Positions 42,473 to 51,052 of a stretch of DNA of 64,000 bases are shown here, piece by piece. The first letter of the stretch is position 1, and each line of letters opens with the position of its first letter. Origin of the DNA: Kutzneria viridogrisea. GTDB taxonomy: Bacteria > Actinomycetota > Actinomycetes > Mycobacteriales > Pseudonocardiaceae. The stretch covers positions 372,001 through 436,000 of the forward strand of contig JACJID010000005.1 in assembly GCA_014138725.1 (NCBI GenBank), written 5' to 3'. Under the pieces are notes generated by a model. It had not been told where the DNA came from. It saw only the letters and a list, made by a program, of their open reading frames with translations, and searched no databases. Made by a program: the position numbers and the translations under genes.

Positions 42473-44086
42473 ATGTCGCGCAAAAGTGTGAAGGCGGGGC
42501 TGGCGGTGGGATCCGCTGCCACCGTCCTGCTCGGGGTGGTGATCAGCACCGCGACCCTCGCCACGGCAGGCGTGCCGCAACCGCAGCAGGCGGCAGCCGC
42601 CGACGTGCTGACCGACGCCACCGGCCGGGTCGTGTCGATGACCCCGCAGACCCCGGAGCCCTCGACCCAGGGCACCGATCCCGGCCAGGCCGGCAACTCC
42701 CACCTGGACGCGATCGCCAAGGTGTTCGGCGTGCTCGCCGACACGCTCAAGCTGGTCGACGTCAAGCAGCTGCCCTCCGGCACCGCCGTGCGCTACCAGC
42801 AGGAGATCGCGGGCATCCCGGTCTTCGGCGGCCAGATCGTGCAGAACCTCGCCCCGGACGGTTCGCTGATCAGCGCCCAGGGCAAGGTCAGCCAGCGCAC
42901 CCGGGGCAGCTTCCCGGCCAACGCGCTGTCGGCGAAGTCCAGCGCCAACACCGCGGCCGTGCGCAAGACGGCGGCCAACCACAACCTGGCCGCCGAGCAG
43001 GTCAGCGTGCGCGAGACCACCCCGTACTGGTGGGACCCGACCCTGGGCGGCGAGCCCGGTGAGGCCGTGGCCCAGCCCGCCTACGTGGTGCGGCTGCGCG
43101 GCTCGCAGGCCGAGCAGCAGTGGTCCATGGTGGTCGGCGCCGAGCGCAGTGAGGTGGTGACCTCCTGGAAGGACGCCCGCGAGGCCGTGAACAGGGACGT
43201 GTGCGACGCCGGGCGCCGGGTCGTCGCCGGGGACCTGAACTCGGTGCGCTGCGGCACCACGTTCCGGCCCGCGCTCACCGAGCGGGGCGGCCGGTCGAAC
43301 GTCGCCGACGTGAACAACGTGTTCAAGTTCTTCGGCCAGGCCAGCGACTTCTACGCGAAGAACCTGAACGTGGACCTGACCCAGCTGATCGGCAACGACC
43401 TGCGCGACGGCACCGGCAAGGCGCTGCGCGGCACCGTGCGGATCTGCGTGCAGGACGAGCGGTGCCCGTTCCTCAACGCGTTCTGGGACGGCGAGCAGAT
43501 GGCCTTCGGTGAGGGGGTCACCACGCTGAACGTGACCGGGCACGAGCTGACCCACGGGGTCACCCAGCACACCTCCGGCCTGCAGGGAGGTTTGGCGGAC
43601 GCGCTGAACGAGGGCCTGTCCGACGTGTTCGGCAAGTTCATCGGCATCACCGCGAACGACCCCAACGACACCGGGGCCAACCGCTGGACCATCGGCGCGG
43701 GCTCCGCGCTGGGCGCCATCCGCGACATGCAGAACCCGGGGCGGTTCAAGCAGCCCGACAAGGTCAACGGCACGTTCTGGGTCACCAACAACCCCGACCC
43801 GCACGCCAACGACGGGGTGGTCAACAAGACCGACTTCCTGATCACCGACGGCGGCTCGTTCAACGGCAAGACGATCAAGGGCCTCGGCGTGGCCAAGTCC
43901 GTCCCGATCTGGTTCGGCGTGGAGAACCTGCTGACCCCGCGCGCGACCTTCCAGGACCTGGGCAACGCCCTGAACTCCTCCTGCAAGGCCAACGCGGCCA
44001 AGGGCGTCGCCGGCATCACCCAGGACGACTGCACCCAGGTGGCCAACGCGGTGCTCGCCACCCAGCTGAACCAGCGGCCCCGCTAG
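42473..44086 (+). CDS. Secreted M4 (thermolysin-family) metallopeptidase, copy 1
   Basis: A 537-residue zinc peptidase precursor. Signal peptide (1-33), a propeptide with the FTP/PepSY-like pattern YQQEIAGIPVFGGQIVQNL, then the catalytic domain with GHELTHGVTQHTSG and the third ligand Glu in ALNEGLSDVFGKF. The proton-donor region reads DPHANDGVVNKTDFL. Extra Cys pairs (DVCD, SVRCGTTF, CVQDERC) indicate disulfides. The ATG at 42473 follows GGAGGGG. Paralogous to the next gene. Confidence 0.96.
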   Translation: MSRKSVKAGLAVGSAATVLLGVVISTATLATAGVPQPQQAAAADVLTDATGRVVSMTPQTPEPSTQGTDPGQAGNSHLDAIAKVFGVLADTLKLVDVKQLPSGTAVRYQQEIAGIPVFGGQIVQNLAPDGSLISAQGKVSQRTRGSFPANALSAKSSANTAAVRKTAANHNLAAEQVSVRETTPYWWDPTLGGEPGEAVAQPAYVVRLRGSQAEQQWSMVVGAERSEVVTSWKDAREAVNRDVCDAGRRVVAGDLNSVRCGTTFRPALTERGGRSNVADVNNVFKFFGQASDFYAKNLNVDLTQLIGNDLRDGTGKALRGTVRICVQDERCPFLNAFWDGEQMAFGEGVTTLNVTGHELTHGVTQHTSGLQGGLADALNEGLSDVFGKFIGITANDPNDTGANRWTIGAGSALGAIRDMQNPGRFKQPDKVNGTFWVTNNPDPHANDGVVNKTDFLITDGGSFNGKTIKGLGVAKSVPIWFGVENLLTPRATFQDLGNALNSSCKANAAKGVAGITQDDCTQVANAVLATQLNQRPR

Positions 44087-44154
44087 TCCGATCGGCGGGT
44101 GAGAATCCTACTTTCGGGGGGAGCGCTCACCTAAGTGAGGTATGCACACTTCGC

Positions 44155-44180
44155 GATACGTCACTCCAAGTGACCGTATC
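44155..44180. promoter_or_regulatory. Inverted repeat upstream of the second M4 gene
   Basis: GATACG-TCACT (44155-44165) pairs with AGTGACCGTATC (44169-44180) with one bulged base. A second small palindrome CTCAC-CTAA-GTGAG lies at 44127-44140. Either could be an operator for the peptidase. Confidence 0.35.
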
Positions 44181-44197
44181 CCTGCGGAGGTGTATGA

Positions 44198-45640
44198 GTG
44201 TCACGCAATCGAGTTATCGGTGGTGCACTGGCCGCCGGCGCGACGACCATCGCGCTGGCGGCCACTGCGCTGGGGGCCGTCGGAACCGCCGAGGCACAGC
44301 CGACCCTGCACCAGGTGAGCTCGCGGGCGATGCCCTTCGGCAGCGTCGTGCGCTACCAGCAGGAGATCGGCGGGGTGCCGGTGTACGGCGGGCAGCTCGT
44401 GCGGACCCTGGACCGCGAGGGCAAGGTCATGGCCACCCTGGGCAAGACCACCCGCCGCTCGACCGGTCAGTTCCCGGCCAGCCCGGCGGGCGCGGACACC
44501 GCGGCCCTGGCCGACGTGGCCAGGAGCAGCGGACTCGCCCTCTCCGAGCTGACCGCCGACACCCCGCAGCCCTACTGGTACGACACCACCCTGGGCGGGG
44601 CGCGCGGCGAGTCCGTCGCGGTGCCCAGCTACCAGGTCGTGGTGCGCGGCACGCGGGCCGACCAGAAGTGGACCGAGGTCGTCAAGGCGGGCAGCAACGA
44701 GGTGCTCACCTCCTGGTCGGAGGTGCGCGAGGCGCTGAACCGGGACGTCTGCGACGCCAACCGCCAGATGGTCAGCAACCAGTTCAGCGGCATCCGCTGC
44801 GGCTCGAAGTTCACCGTGACCCGGCGCGAGGGCGGCGCCCAGTCCAGCGTGGCCGACGTCAACAACGTCTACAACTTCTTCGGTGACGCCTCGAAGTTCT
44901 ACGCCGACAAGGTGGGCGTGGACCTGACCGACCTGCTGGGCGTGGACTTCGGCGACGGCACCGGCAAGGCCCTGCGCGGCACCGTGCGCATCTGCGTGCC
45001 GAACTACCCCTGCCCGTACCTGAACGCCTTCTGGAACGGCGAGCAGATGGGCTTCGGCGAGGGCGTCACCACCGACGACGTCACCGGGCACGAGCTGACC
45101 CACGGGGTCACCCAGCACACCTCCGGCCTGGGCGGCGGCCAGGCGGCCTCGCTCAACGAGGGCATCTCCGACGTGTTCGGCAAGTTCATCGCGCTCACCG
45201 CGAACGACCCGAACAGCACCGGGGCCAACCGCTGGAACCTGGGCGCGGGCACCTCGCTGGGCGTCATCCGCAACATGAAGGACCCGCGCTCCTCCAAGAA
45301 GCCGCAGCCCGACCGCGTCAACGGCCCCGGCTGGGACACCAACAACCCGGACGAGCACATCAACGACGGCGTGGTGAACAAGGCCGACTACCTGATCACC
45401 GACGGGGACACCTTCAACGGGCAGACCGTGCGCGGCCTTGGCATCGACAAGGCCGTGCAGGTCTGGTGGGGCGTGGAGAACCTGCTGACCCCGAGCGCCA
45501 CCTTCCCCGACCTGGGCAAGGCACTGAACTCCTCCTGTTCCGCGCTGGCCCAGAACGGCACCGCGGGCATCACCGCAGACGACTGCACCCAGGTCGCCAA
45601 CGCGGTGAAGGCCACCCAGCTTGACCAGGACCCGGCCTGA
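44198..45640 (+). CDS. Secreted M4 (thermolysin-family) metallopeptidase, copy 2
   Basis: A 480-residue paralogue of the preceding gene with a shorter N-terminal region. Signal peptide ends GTAEAQ; propeptide has YQQEIGGVPVYGGQLV. Catalytic motifs GHELTHGVTQHTSG, SLNEGISDVFGKF and DEHINDGVVNKADYL are intact. The Cys pattern matches copy 1. The GTG at 44198 follows GGAGGT. It has its own upstream region with inverted repeats, so the two copies may be regulated separately. Confidence 0.96.
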   Translation: MSRNRVIGGALAAGATTIALAATALGAVGTAEAQPTLHQVSSRAMPFGSVVRYQQEIGGVPVYGGQLVRTLDREGKVMATLGKTTRRSTGQFPASPAGADTAALADVARSSGLALSELTADTPQPYWYDTTLGGARGESVAVPSYQVVVRGTRADQKWTEVVKAGSNEVLTSWSEVREALNRDVCDANRQMVSNQFSGIRCGSKFTVTRREGGAQSSVADVNNVYNFFGDASKFYADKVGVDLTDLLGVDFGDGTGKALRGTVRICVPNYPCPYLNAFWNGEQMGFGEGVTTDDVTGHELTHGVTQHTSGLGGGQAASLNEGISDVFGKFIALTANDPNSTGANRWNLGAGTSLGVIRNMKDPRSSKKPQPDRVNGPGWDTNNPDEHINDGVVNKADYLITDGDTFNGQTVRGLGIDKAVQVWWGVENLLTPSATFPDLGKALNSSCSALAQNGTAGITADDCTQVANAVKATQLDQDPA

Positions 45641-45680
45641 CCCGCGAAATCACGATTCGACCCCACTGATGGGCGAACGG

Positions 45681-45730
45681 CGATCCTCCCGGCTTAACAT
45701 CCGCGTCACGAGATGGGGCCGGGAGGATCG
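45681..45730 (+). promoter_or_regulatory. Hairpin pairing with the DUF3311 ribosome-binding site, promoter -10 in its loop
   Basis: CGATCCTCCCGGC (45681-45693) is perfectly complementary to GCCGGGAGGATCG (45718-45730), which contains the GGGAGGA ribosome-binding site 2-8 nt before the ATG at 45733. TAACAT (45695-45700) in the loop looks like a -10, so transcripts starting there would lack the blocking arm. Confidence 0.6.
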
Positions 45731-45732
45731 TC

Positions 45733-45942
45733 ATGGCTGAACAGCCACCACCGCGCAAGCGGAACCCGTGGAACCTGCTGCTGCTGGTACCACTGCTCAT
45801 GTTGGTCACGTCGTGGTTCAACTTCGACCAGCCTCGGCTGTTCGGCATGCCGTTCTTCTACTGGTACCAGTTCGCCTTCGTACCGGTCGGCGTGATCTGC
45901 GTCGGGGTCGTCTACCTCAAGTCGCGGGGTGAGGGCCAGTGA
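45733..45942 (+). CDS. DUF3311 small membrane subunit of the MctP transporter
   Basis: A 69-residue two-helix membrane protein (WNLLLLVPLLMLVTSWF and FAFVPVGVICVGVVYL) of the DUF3311 family, usually encoded just before sodium:solute symporters of the MctP type and needed with them. The ATG at 45733 follows GGGAGGA. Its stop overlaps the symporter start (GTGA). Confidence 0.9.
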   Translation: MAEQPPPRKRNPWNLLLLVPLLMLVTSWFNFDQPRLFGMPFFYWYQFAFVPVGVICVGVVYLKSRGEGQ

Positions 45943-47594
45943 CCACGGAGCAGATCGTCCAGCTGTGCGTGTTCGGCGTGCTGTTCGTGCTCGTCACCGT
46001 GATGGGCTTCGTCGCATCGCGCTGGCGGGCCGGTGCCACCCTGGACCACCTCGACGAGTGGGGCCTTGGCGGGCGCAAGTTCGGCGCCTGGATCACCTGG
46101 TTCCTCGTCGGCGGTGACCTCTACACCGCCTACACCTTCGTTGCCGTGCCCGCGCTGATCTTCGGCGCCGGTGCGCTGGGCTTCTACGCCCTGCCCTACA
46201 CGGTGGTGCTGTACCCGATCGTCTTCCTGCCGCTGCAACGCATGTGGTCGGTCTCCCGGGTGCACGGCTACGTGACGCCCGCCGACTTCGTGCGCGGCCG
46301 GTACGGCTCCCCGCTGCTGGCCCTGCTGATCGCCATCACCGGCATCGTCGCCACCATGCCCTACATCGCGCTGCAACTGGTCGGCCTGGAGTCGGTGCTG
46401 CGCACGATGGGCATCAACGGCAGCGGGCTGCTCGGCCACCTGCCGCTGTTCGTGGCCTTCGTGATCCTCGCGGTCTACACCTACCAGTCCGGGCTGCGCG
46501 CACCCGCGCTGATCGCCTTCGTCAAGGACGCCCTGATCTACCTGGTCATCCTGGTCGCGATCTTCTACCTGCCGACCAAGTTCGGCGGCTGGAGCGCGAT
46601 CTTCGACAACGCGGCGAGCGCGCTGGCCAAGCCCAACCCGGTCACCGGAAAGCCCTCCGGCTCGATCCTGCTCAGCCCCAGCAACCAGTTGCAGTACGCG
46701 ACCCTGGCGCTGGGCTCGGCGCTGGCGCTGTTCCTGTACCCGCACTCGCTGACCGGGATCCTGGCCTCCAAGGGCCGCAAGGTCATCAAGAAGAACATGG
46801 TCGCGCTGCCCGCGTACTCCCTGGTGCTCGGCCTGCTCGCGCTGCTGGGCTACATCGCGCTGGTCTCCGGGGCCAAGCCGATCGTCAACCAGGCCACCGG
46901 CAAGCCCGACTCCAACACGATCGTGCCGGTGCTGTTCGGCCACGAGTTCCCCGCCTGGTTCGCCGGCATCGCCTTCGCCGCGATCGGCATCGGCGCGCTG
47001 GTCCCCGCCGCGATCATGTCCATCGCCGCGGCCAACCTGTGGACCCGCAACATCTACAAGGAGTTCCTGCACCGCGACGCGACACCGAAGCAGGAGGCCA
47101 CCCAGGCCAAGCTCGCCTCGCTGATCGTGAAGTTCGGTGCGGTGGCCTTCGTGCTGTTCGTGGACCCGCAGTTCTCCATCGACCTGCAACTGATCGGCGG
47201 GGTGATGATCCTGCAGACCCTGCCCGCCGTGGCGATCGCGCTCTACACGCGCTGGCTGCACAAGTGGGGCCTGATCGCGGGCTGGGTCGTGGGTATGGGC
47301 TGGGGCCTGTACCTGCTGTACACGATCCCCAACCCCAGCAACGGAAAGGCCCACTTCGGCGGCTCCGCGCTGACCCTGGACAAGCTGAACCTGCTCGGCT
47401 GGCAGCCCTTCGCCGGTTCCCAGGTGCAGATCTACGTCGGCGCCGTCGCCCTGGTGGCGAACCTGGTGGTGGCCGTGGTCGTCACCGTCATCGCCCGCCA
47501 GGCCAAGTGGTTCAACGGCACGGACCAGACCGACACCACCGACTACGAGGTCGAGGACGGGGACCCCAAGCTGCGTCCCGTCGGCCAGCACTGA
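45939..47594 (+). CDS. mctP: Sodium:solute symporter, MctP-like monocarboxylate transporter
   Basis: A 551-residue SSS-family symporter with about 13 helices. Characteristic segments include DEWGLGGRKFGAWITWFLVGGDLYTAYTF at the N-terminus and FAAIGIGALVPAAIMSIAAANLWTRNIYKE in the middle. The DUF3311 partner upstream identifies the MctP type, which takes up pyruvate, acetate, propionate or lactate. The specific substrate is inferred from that pairing. A terminator follows. Confidence 0.88.
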   Translation: MTTEQIVQLCVFGVLFVLVTVMGFVASRWRAGATLDHLDEWGLGGRKFGAWITWFLVGGDLYTAYTFVAVPALIFGAGALGFYALPYTVVLYPIVFLPLQRMWSVSRVHGYVTPADFVRGRYGSPLLALLIAITGIVATMPYIALQLVGLESVLRTMGINGSGLLGHLPLFVAFVILAVYTYQSGLRAPALIAFVKDALIYLVILVAIFYLPTKFGGWSAIFDNAASALAKPNPVTGKPSGSILLSPSNQLQYATLALGSALALFLYPHSLTGILASKGRKVIKKNMVALPAYSLVLGLLALLGYIALVSGAKPIVNQATGKPDSNTIVPVLFGHEFPAWFAGIAFAAIGIGALVPAAIMSIAAANLWTRNIYKEFLHRDATPKQEATQAKLASLIVKFGAVAFVLFVDPQFSIDLQLIGGVMILQTLPAVAIALYTRWLHKWGLIAGWVVGMGWGLYLLYTIPNPSNGKAHFGGSALTLDKLNLLGWQPFAGSQVQIYVGAVALVANLVVAVVVTVIARQAKWFNGTDQTDTTDYEVEDGDPKLRPVGQH

Positions 47595-47603
47595 GCCGGG
47601 TAC

Positions 47604-47635
47604 AAGGGGGCGACACGCACGCGTGTCGCCCCCTT
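47604..47635 (+). terminator. Terminator hairpin after the MctP operon
   Basis: A 14-15-bp perfect stem (AAGGGGGCGACACGC and its complement) with a very short loop, 10 nt past the stop, ending CTT. Confidence 0.85.
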
Positions 47636-47767
47636 CGCATTACTCAGCGCTGAACCGGGGGTCGCGCTCCGGATAAATTCACGGGCCCGGTAACACCGGC
47701 CTCGGATTGTCGATGTCACCAGGCGTCAGGGATTCCGCTCGGAACCCGGTAACCGGAAGGTGACATC

Positions 47768-48373
47768 GTGCGACCGCTCGGTTCGGCCAAGGCACGCTGG
47801 GCTACCGCTGGCATCGTGGCAGTGGTCGCGCTTTCAGGCCTGGCATTCGTGCTGTTCGGGACCGGTTCCGATGAACAGCCCGTGACCAGCGCCAACGCTA
47901 CGGTCACCAGCACCTCGGCGAGTGAGGCGCCCACCACGACACCTTCCGTCTCACCGTCGAATGCGCATGTGACAACTCCTTCCGGAACGGTGAGCGGTAC
48001 CCCCGGAACGGCGCCGCCCGCACTGGTGAATTGGCTCCAGGGCGGTGGCCTTCAGCAGACCAGCGGATTGTTGGCAGATTCCTCACAGGTTCTCGCGGGC
48101 CGCAGCAACTCGGGCGGTCCGAACCTGGCAAACGCCTGTGAATCGCTGGCCAAGAATGTGCGTGCGGCCAAGGCGTACCAGCCGATTCCCGATGAGACCA
48201 CGCAACGCGCGTGGGCCGGCGCCCTCGCCGGTTTCGACCACGGCGCCGCCGAGTGCGTCACCGGCACCAAGGCGAACAACGCCGGCCAGATCTCCAGCGC
48301 CACCAAGGAGATCGGCACCAGTAGCGAGGCTCTCAAGCAGGTGATGACGCGCCTGTCCGATCTCGCGCGGTGA
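47768..48373 (+). CDS. Membrane-anchored Ser/Thr-rich extracytoplasmic protein
   Basis: A 201-residue protein with one N-terminal transmembrane helix (about 12-31), a Ser/Thr/Pro-rich mucin-like linker (about 35-90), and a C-terminal helical domain of about 110 residues with two Cys (NACESLAKN and AAECVTG). The linker is a likely O-mannosylation site. No family recognised. The GTG at 47768 follows GGAAGG. It lies 47 nt upstream of the secreted deacetylase-like gene and may be co-expressed. Confidence 0.75.
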   Translation: MRPLGSAKARWATAGIVAVVALSGLAFVLFGTGSDEQPVTSANATVTSTSASEAPTTTPSVSPSNAHVTTPSGTVSGTPGTAPPALVNWLQGGGLQQTSGLLADSSQVLAGRSNSGGPNLANACESLAKNVRAAKAYQPIPDETTQRAWAGALAGFDHGAAECVTGTKANNAGQISSATKEIGTSSEALKQVMTRLSDLAR

Positions 48374-48420
48374 ACCGTCCAGTGGGGGAACAGCAATCAA
48401 CCGAAGGGATCCACCCACTC

Positions 48421-50424
48421 ATGGCTAGACGCCGCCACGCCGCACCGCTCGGCGCGGCACTGGCCGTCAGCACGGCGCTGACGTTGACCGGAGCCTTACC
48501 CGCCGGTGCGGATCCCGCGCCGCGCATCGACCTGAAGGTGCTCGTCGTCACCAGCGGGGACGTGGGTACCCAGGCCATCGCCCAGGAACTGACCAACGAG
48601 GGCGTGCCGTTCACCACGGTCGACCTGAACTCCCCGTCACGGCCCACGATCGACGCCAACTTCCTGTCCGGAACCGCGGGCGGTGCCCCCGAGGCGAAGT
48701 ACCAGGCCGTGGTGCTGCCCAACAACAACCCGTTCGCCTCCGGCTCCGCCGAGATGGCCGCGCTGACCGCCTACGAGGCGCAGTTCGGCATCCGCCAGGT
48801 CGACGCCTACAACTGGGCGAACCCCGCGGTGGGCCTGAACTACGCCGGTTACGCGGGCACCCTGGACGCCACCACCGGGCACGTCAGCGCGGACGGCCTG
48901 AGCGGGCCGTTCGACTACCTGCGCGGACCGGTGGCCTTCGAGCCGAGCACCTCGGGCTACTCGCAGAGCTGGGGCTACCTGGCCACCCCGTTGGCCGCGG
49001 GCTACAAGACCCTGGTCAGCGGCACCTCCCCGGACGGCAGCACCACCGGCTCGCTGGTCGGCGAGTACAGCCACGACGGGATCACCGAGCTGGTGATCAC
49101 CTTCGCGTACAACAGCTTGCAGCGGCAGTACCAGTTGCTGGCCCACGGCATCGTCACCTGGATGACCAAGGGCGTGCACCTGGGGTACAACCGCAACTAT
49201 CTCAACGTCGACATCGACGACGTGTTGATGGGCGACGACCTGTGGAACACCACCTACCACTGCACCCCCGGTGACGTGGACTGCCCGGTCGGGTCCAACC
49301 TGCCCGAGCAGTCGGTGCGCATGGTGCCCGCGGACGTCACGTACGCGGTGAACTGGCAACAGCAGCAAGGTTTCCAGCTGGAGATGGCCTACAACGGCGG
49401 CGGCAGTGAGGACTACGTGGCCGACAACGGCTCGGATCCGCTGCTGACCTCGTTCCTGGCCAGCAAGAACAACTTCCACTGGGTCAACCACACCTACAAC
49501 CACGAGTTCCTCGGCTGCGTGCAGAACGTGACCGTCGTGCCCTGGCAGTGCACCAAGGACGCACTGGGCAACACCGTGTGGGACTCGCTGGCCTCGGTCA
49601 GCAACCAGATCTCGCAGAACGTGGCCTGGGCCAACGCCAAGGGCCTGCCGATCGACACCACTGAGCTGATCTCCGGCGAGCACTCGGGGCTGTACATCCT
49701 GCCGCAGCAGCCGCAGGACAACCCGAACTTCGTGCTGGCGCTGACCGCCAACGGGATCAAGTGGACCGGGGCCGACGCCTCCCGCCAGCCCGCCCAGCGA
49801 CTGGTCGGCGCCACCGAGACCGTGCCACGCCACCCGCTGGACGTGTACTACAACGTGTCCACCGCCAGCGCGATGGTCAACGAGTACAACTGGATCTACA
49901 CCTCGCGGGCCAACGGCGGCAGCGGGTTGTGCGAGGACAACCCGACGATCATGACCTGCATCTCCCCGCTGAGCGAGTCGACCGGGTTCGCCTCGTACAT
50001 CGTGCCGATGCAGACCGTGAACGCCATGCGGGACGTGCTGTCCAACGACCCGAGGCCGTTCTACATGCACCAGTCCAACCTGACCGGCGACCGGCTCGCC
50101 TACTCCGTGGTCGGCGACGTGCTCAGCACCTACCGGGCCGCCTTCGCCGACAACACGCCGGTGACGCAGAAGGTGCTCGCCGGTGCCGGGCAGGTCATGA
50201 AGGACCAGGCCGCGTGGCACAACGCGGTCGGTTCGGGTTCGGTGAGCGGGTACATCCAGGGCAACACCGTGGTCATCCAGACGGCCACCGGCACCCGGGT
50301 CCCGTTCACCGCGCCGAACGGCACGCTGACCGGCGGTTCGGCGGTCTACGGCGAGGCCTACGCGGGTGAGCGCTCGGCGTACACCCTCAGCACCGGCACG
50401 CTGAGCTTCACGCTGCCGAGCTAG
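48421..50424 (+). CDS. Secreted Agd3-like (CE18-type) polysaccharide deacetylase candidate
   Basis: A 667-residue secreted protein. Signal peptide to about residue 31 (ALPAGADPAP). An N-terminal domain of about 230 residues (LKVLVVTSGDVGTQAIAQEL) precedes a NodB-like part: YLNVDIDDVLMGDD supplies the Asp pair and HWVNHTYNHEFLG supplies the HxxxH metal motif. This order resembles Agd3-type deacetylases of galactosaminogalactan. A C-terminal beta-rich region follows. The ATG at 48421 starts the signal peptide; the ribosome-binding site is weak (AAGGGA). The family link is by motif recall and needs checking; activity on a cell-surface or foreign aminopolysaccharide is inferred. Confidence 0.65.
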   Translation: MARRRHAAPLGAALAVSTALTLTGALPAGADPAPRIDLKVLVVTSGDVGTQAIAQELTNEGVPFTTVDLNSPSRPTIDANFLSGTAGGAPEAKYQAVVLPNNNPFASGSAEMAALTAYEAQFGIRQVDAYNWANPAVGLNYAGYAGTLDATTGHVSADGLSGPFDYLRGPVAFEPSTSGYSQSWGYLATPLAAGYKTLVSGTSPDGSTTGSLVGEYSHDGITELVITFAYNSLQRQYQLLAHGIVTWMTKGVHLGYNRNYLNVDIDDVLMGDDLWNTTYHCTPGDVDCPVGSNLPEQSVRMVPADVTYAVNWQQQQGFQLEMAYNGGGSEDYVADNGSDPLLTSFLASKNNFHWVNHTYNHEFLGCVQNVTVVPWQCTKDALGNTVWDSLASVSNQISQNVAWANAKGLPIDTTELISGEHSGLYILPQQPQDNPNFVLALTANGIKWTGADASRQPAQRLVGATETVPRHPLDVYYNVSTASAMVNEYNWIYTSRANGGSGLCEDNPTIMTCISPLSESTGFASYIVPMQTVNAMRDVLSNDPRPFYMHQSNLTGDRLAYSVVGDVLSTYRAAFADNTPVTQKVLAGAGQVMKDQAAWHNAVGSGSVSGYIQGNTVVIQTATGTRVPFTAPNGTLTGGSAVYGEAYAGERSAYTLSTGTLSFTLPS

Positions 50425-50879
50425 TCGGTGGGGTGCTCGTCGGGAGCCTCAGCCTCCTGACGAGCACCCCAACCCGCCCTGCGCAGCACCAGCGTCCCGG
50501 CCCCCGCGGCCGCCACGCCCAAGCCGGTGTACCCGAGCGCGGGCCCGCACGCTTGCCTGAACGGGTAGCCGTTCGCCTCCGCCAACCGCTGGTAGCGCGC
50601 GTTCATCCACTCCGTGGCCTGCGCCTGGGTGCCGGAGTACTTCTCGACGGGCGTGTAGTACCGCTCGTGCGGCGCACCGTCCTCGTGCTGGTAGACGGTC
50701 ACCGTGGCGACCCTGTGCTCGTCCACCCCGTAGTTGATCGACCACGGCTTCGGCCAGATGCTGATCGCGACGAGGTTGACCAGCGAGTCGGATCCCAGGT
50801 TCGACCACACCAGCCCGGTGGCCCCCGCGCCGAGGCCCAGGCCGATCATGAGAAGTCCGCGCTTCACCCTGTTCGACAT
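50421..50879 (-). CDS. Two-helix membrane protein of unknown function
   Basis: A 152-residue protein with hydrophobic helices at about 8-26 and 112-130, separated by an extracytoplasmic domain of about 85 residues (IWPKPWSINYGVDEHRVATV). The tail is acidic. No known family. The ATG at 50879 has no strong ribosome-binding site. Its stop codon overlaps the stop of the convergent deacetylase gene in CTAG. Confidence 0.6.
   Translation of the reverse strand: MSNRVKRGLLMIGLGLGAGATGLVWSNLGSDSLVNLVAISIWPKPWSINYGVDEHRVATVTVYQHEDGAPHERYYTPVEKYSGTQAQATEWMNARYQRLAEANGYPFRQACGPALGYTGLGVAAAGAGTLVLRRAGWGARQEAEAPDEHPTD
50430..50470. terminator. 12-bp-stem hairpin at the convergent 3' ends
   Basis: GGGGTGCTCGTC (50430-50441) and GACGAGCACCCC (50459-50470) flank a 17-nt loop. 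It lies inside the 3' coding end of the minus-strand gene and just after the plus-strand stop. Confidence 0.65.
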
Positions 50880-50924
50880 GTGACCGAGCCTGGCGCGAGC
50901 GGTGACCGGGGGAATCGGTGCTAC

Positions 50925-51051
50925 TACTCACCACCCATGAAAAGCCCCCACCACACCTCGGGGGGCGACCCCAAGTCCAGTCTACCGCCAGCAGCACCAC
51001 GTTGATCTTGCTGGAGATCCACATGTGGACAACTCGGCGGCTGTGGACAAC
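50925..51051. repeat. DnaA-box repeat, copy A
   Basis: Shares a gap-free 75-bp block (50977-51051) with copy B at 56364-56438, by eye 58 of 75 identical, plus a weaker upstream part containing a C6/G6 hairpin. It contains CCAGTCTACCGCC, GTTGATCTTGCT and two perfect DnaA-type boxes (TGTGGACAA at 51024-51032 and 51042-51050, the TTGTCCACA form on the other strand). It ends 1 nt before the stop codon of the ROK kinase. Confidence 0.8.
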
Positions 51052-51052
51052 C

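Noticed and set aside
48374-48420. An N-terminal extension of the deacetylase-like protein starting at 48370
   Set aside because: It would add 17 hydrophilic residues before the signal peptide; the ATG at 48421 gives a normal signal sequence.
51024-51050. DnaA boxes taken as an origin of replication
   Set aside because: Only two boxes per repeat, no AT-rich unwinding element, and no dnaA, dnaN or gyrase genes nearby.
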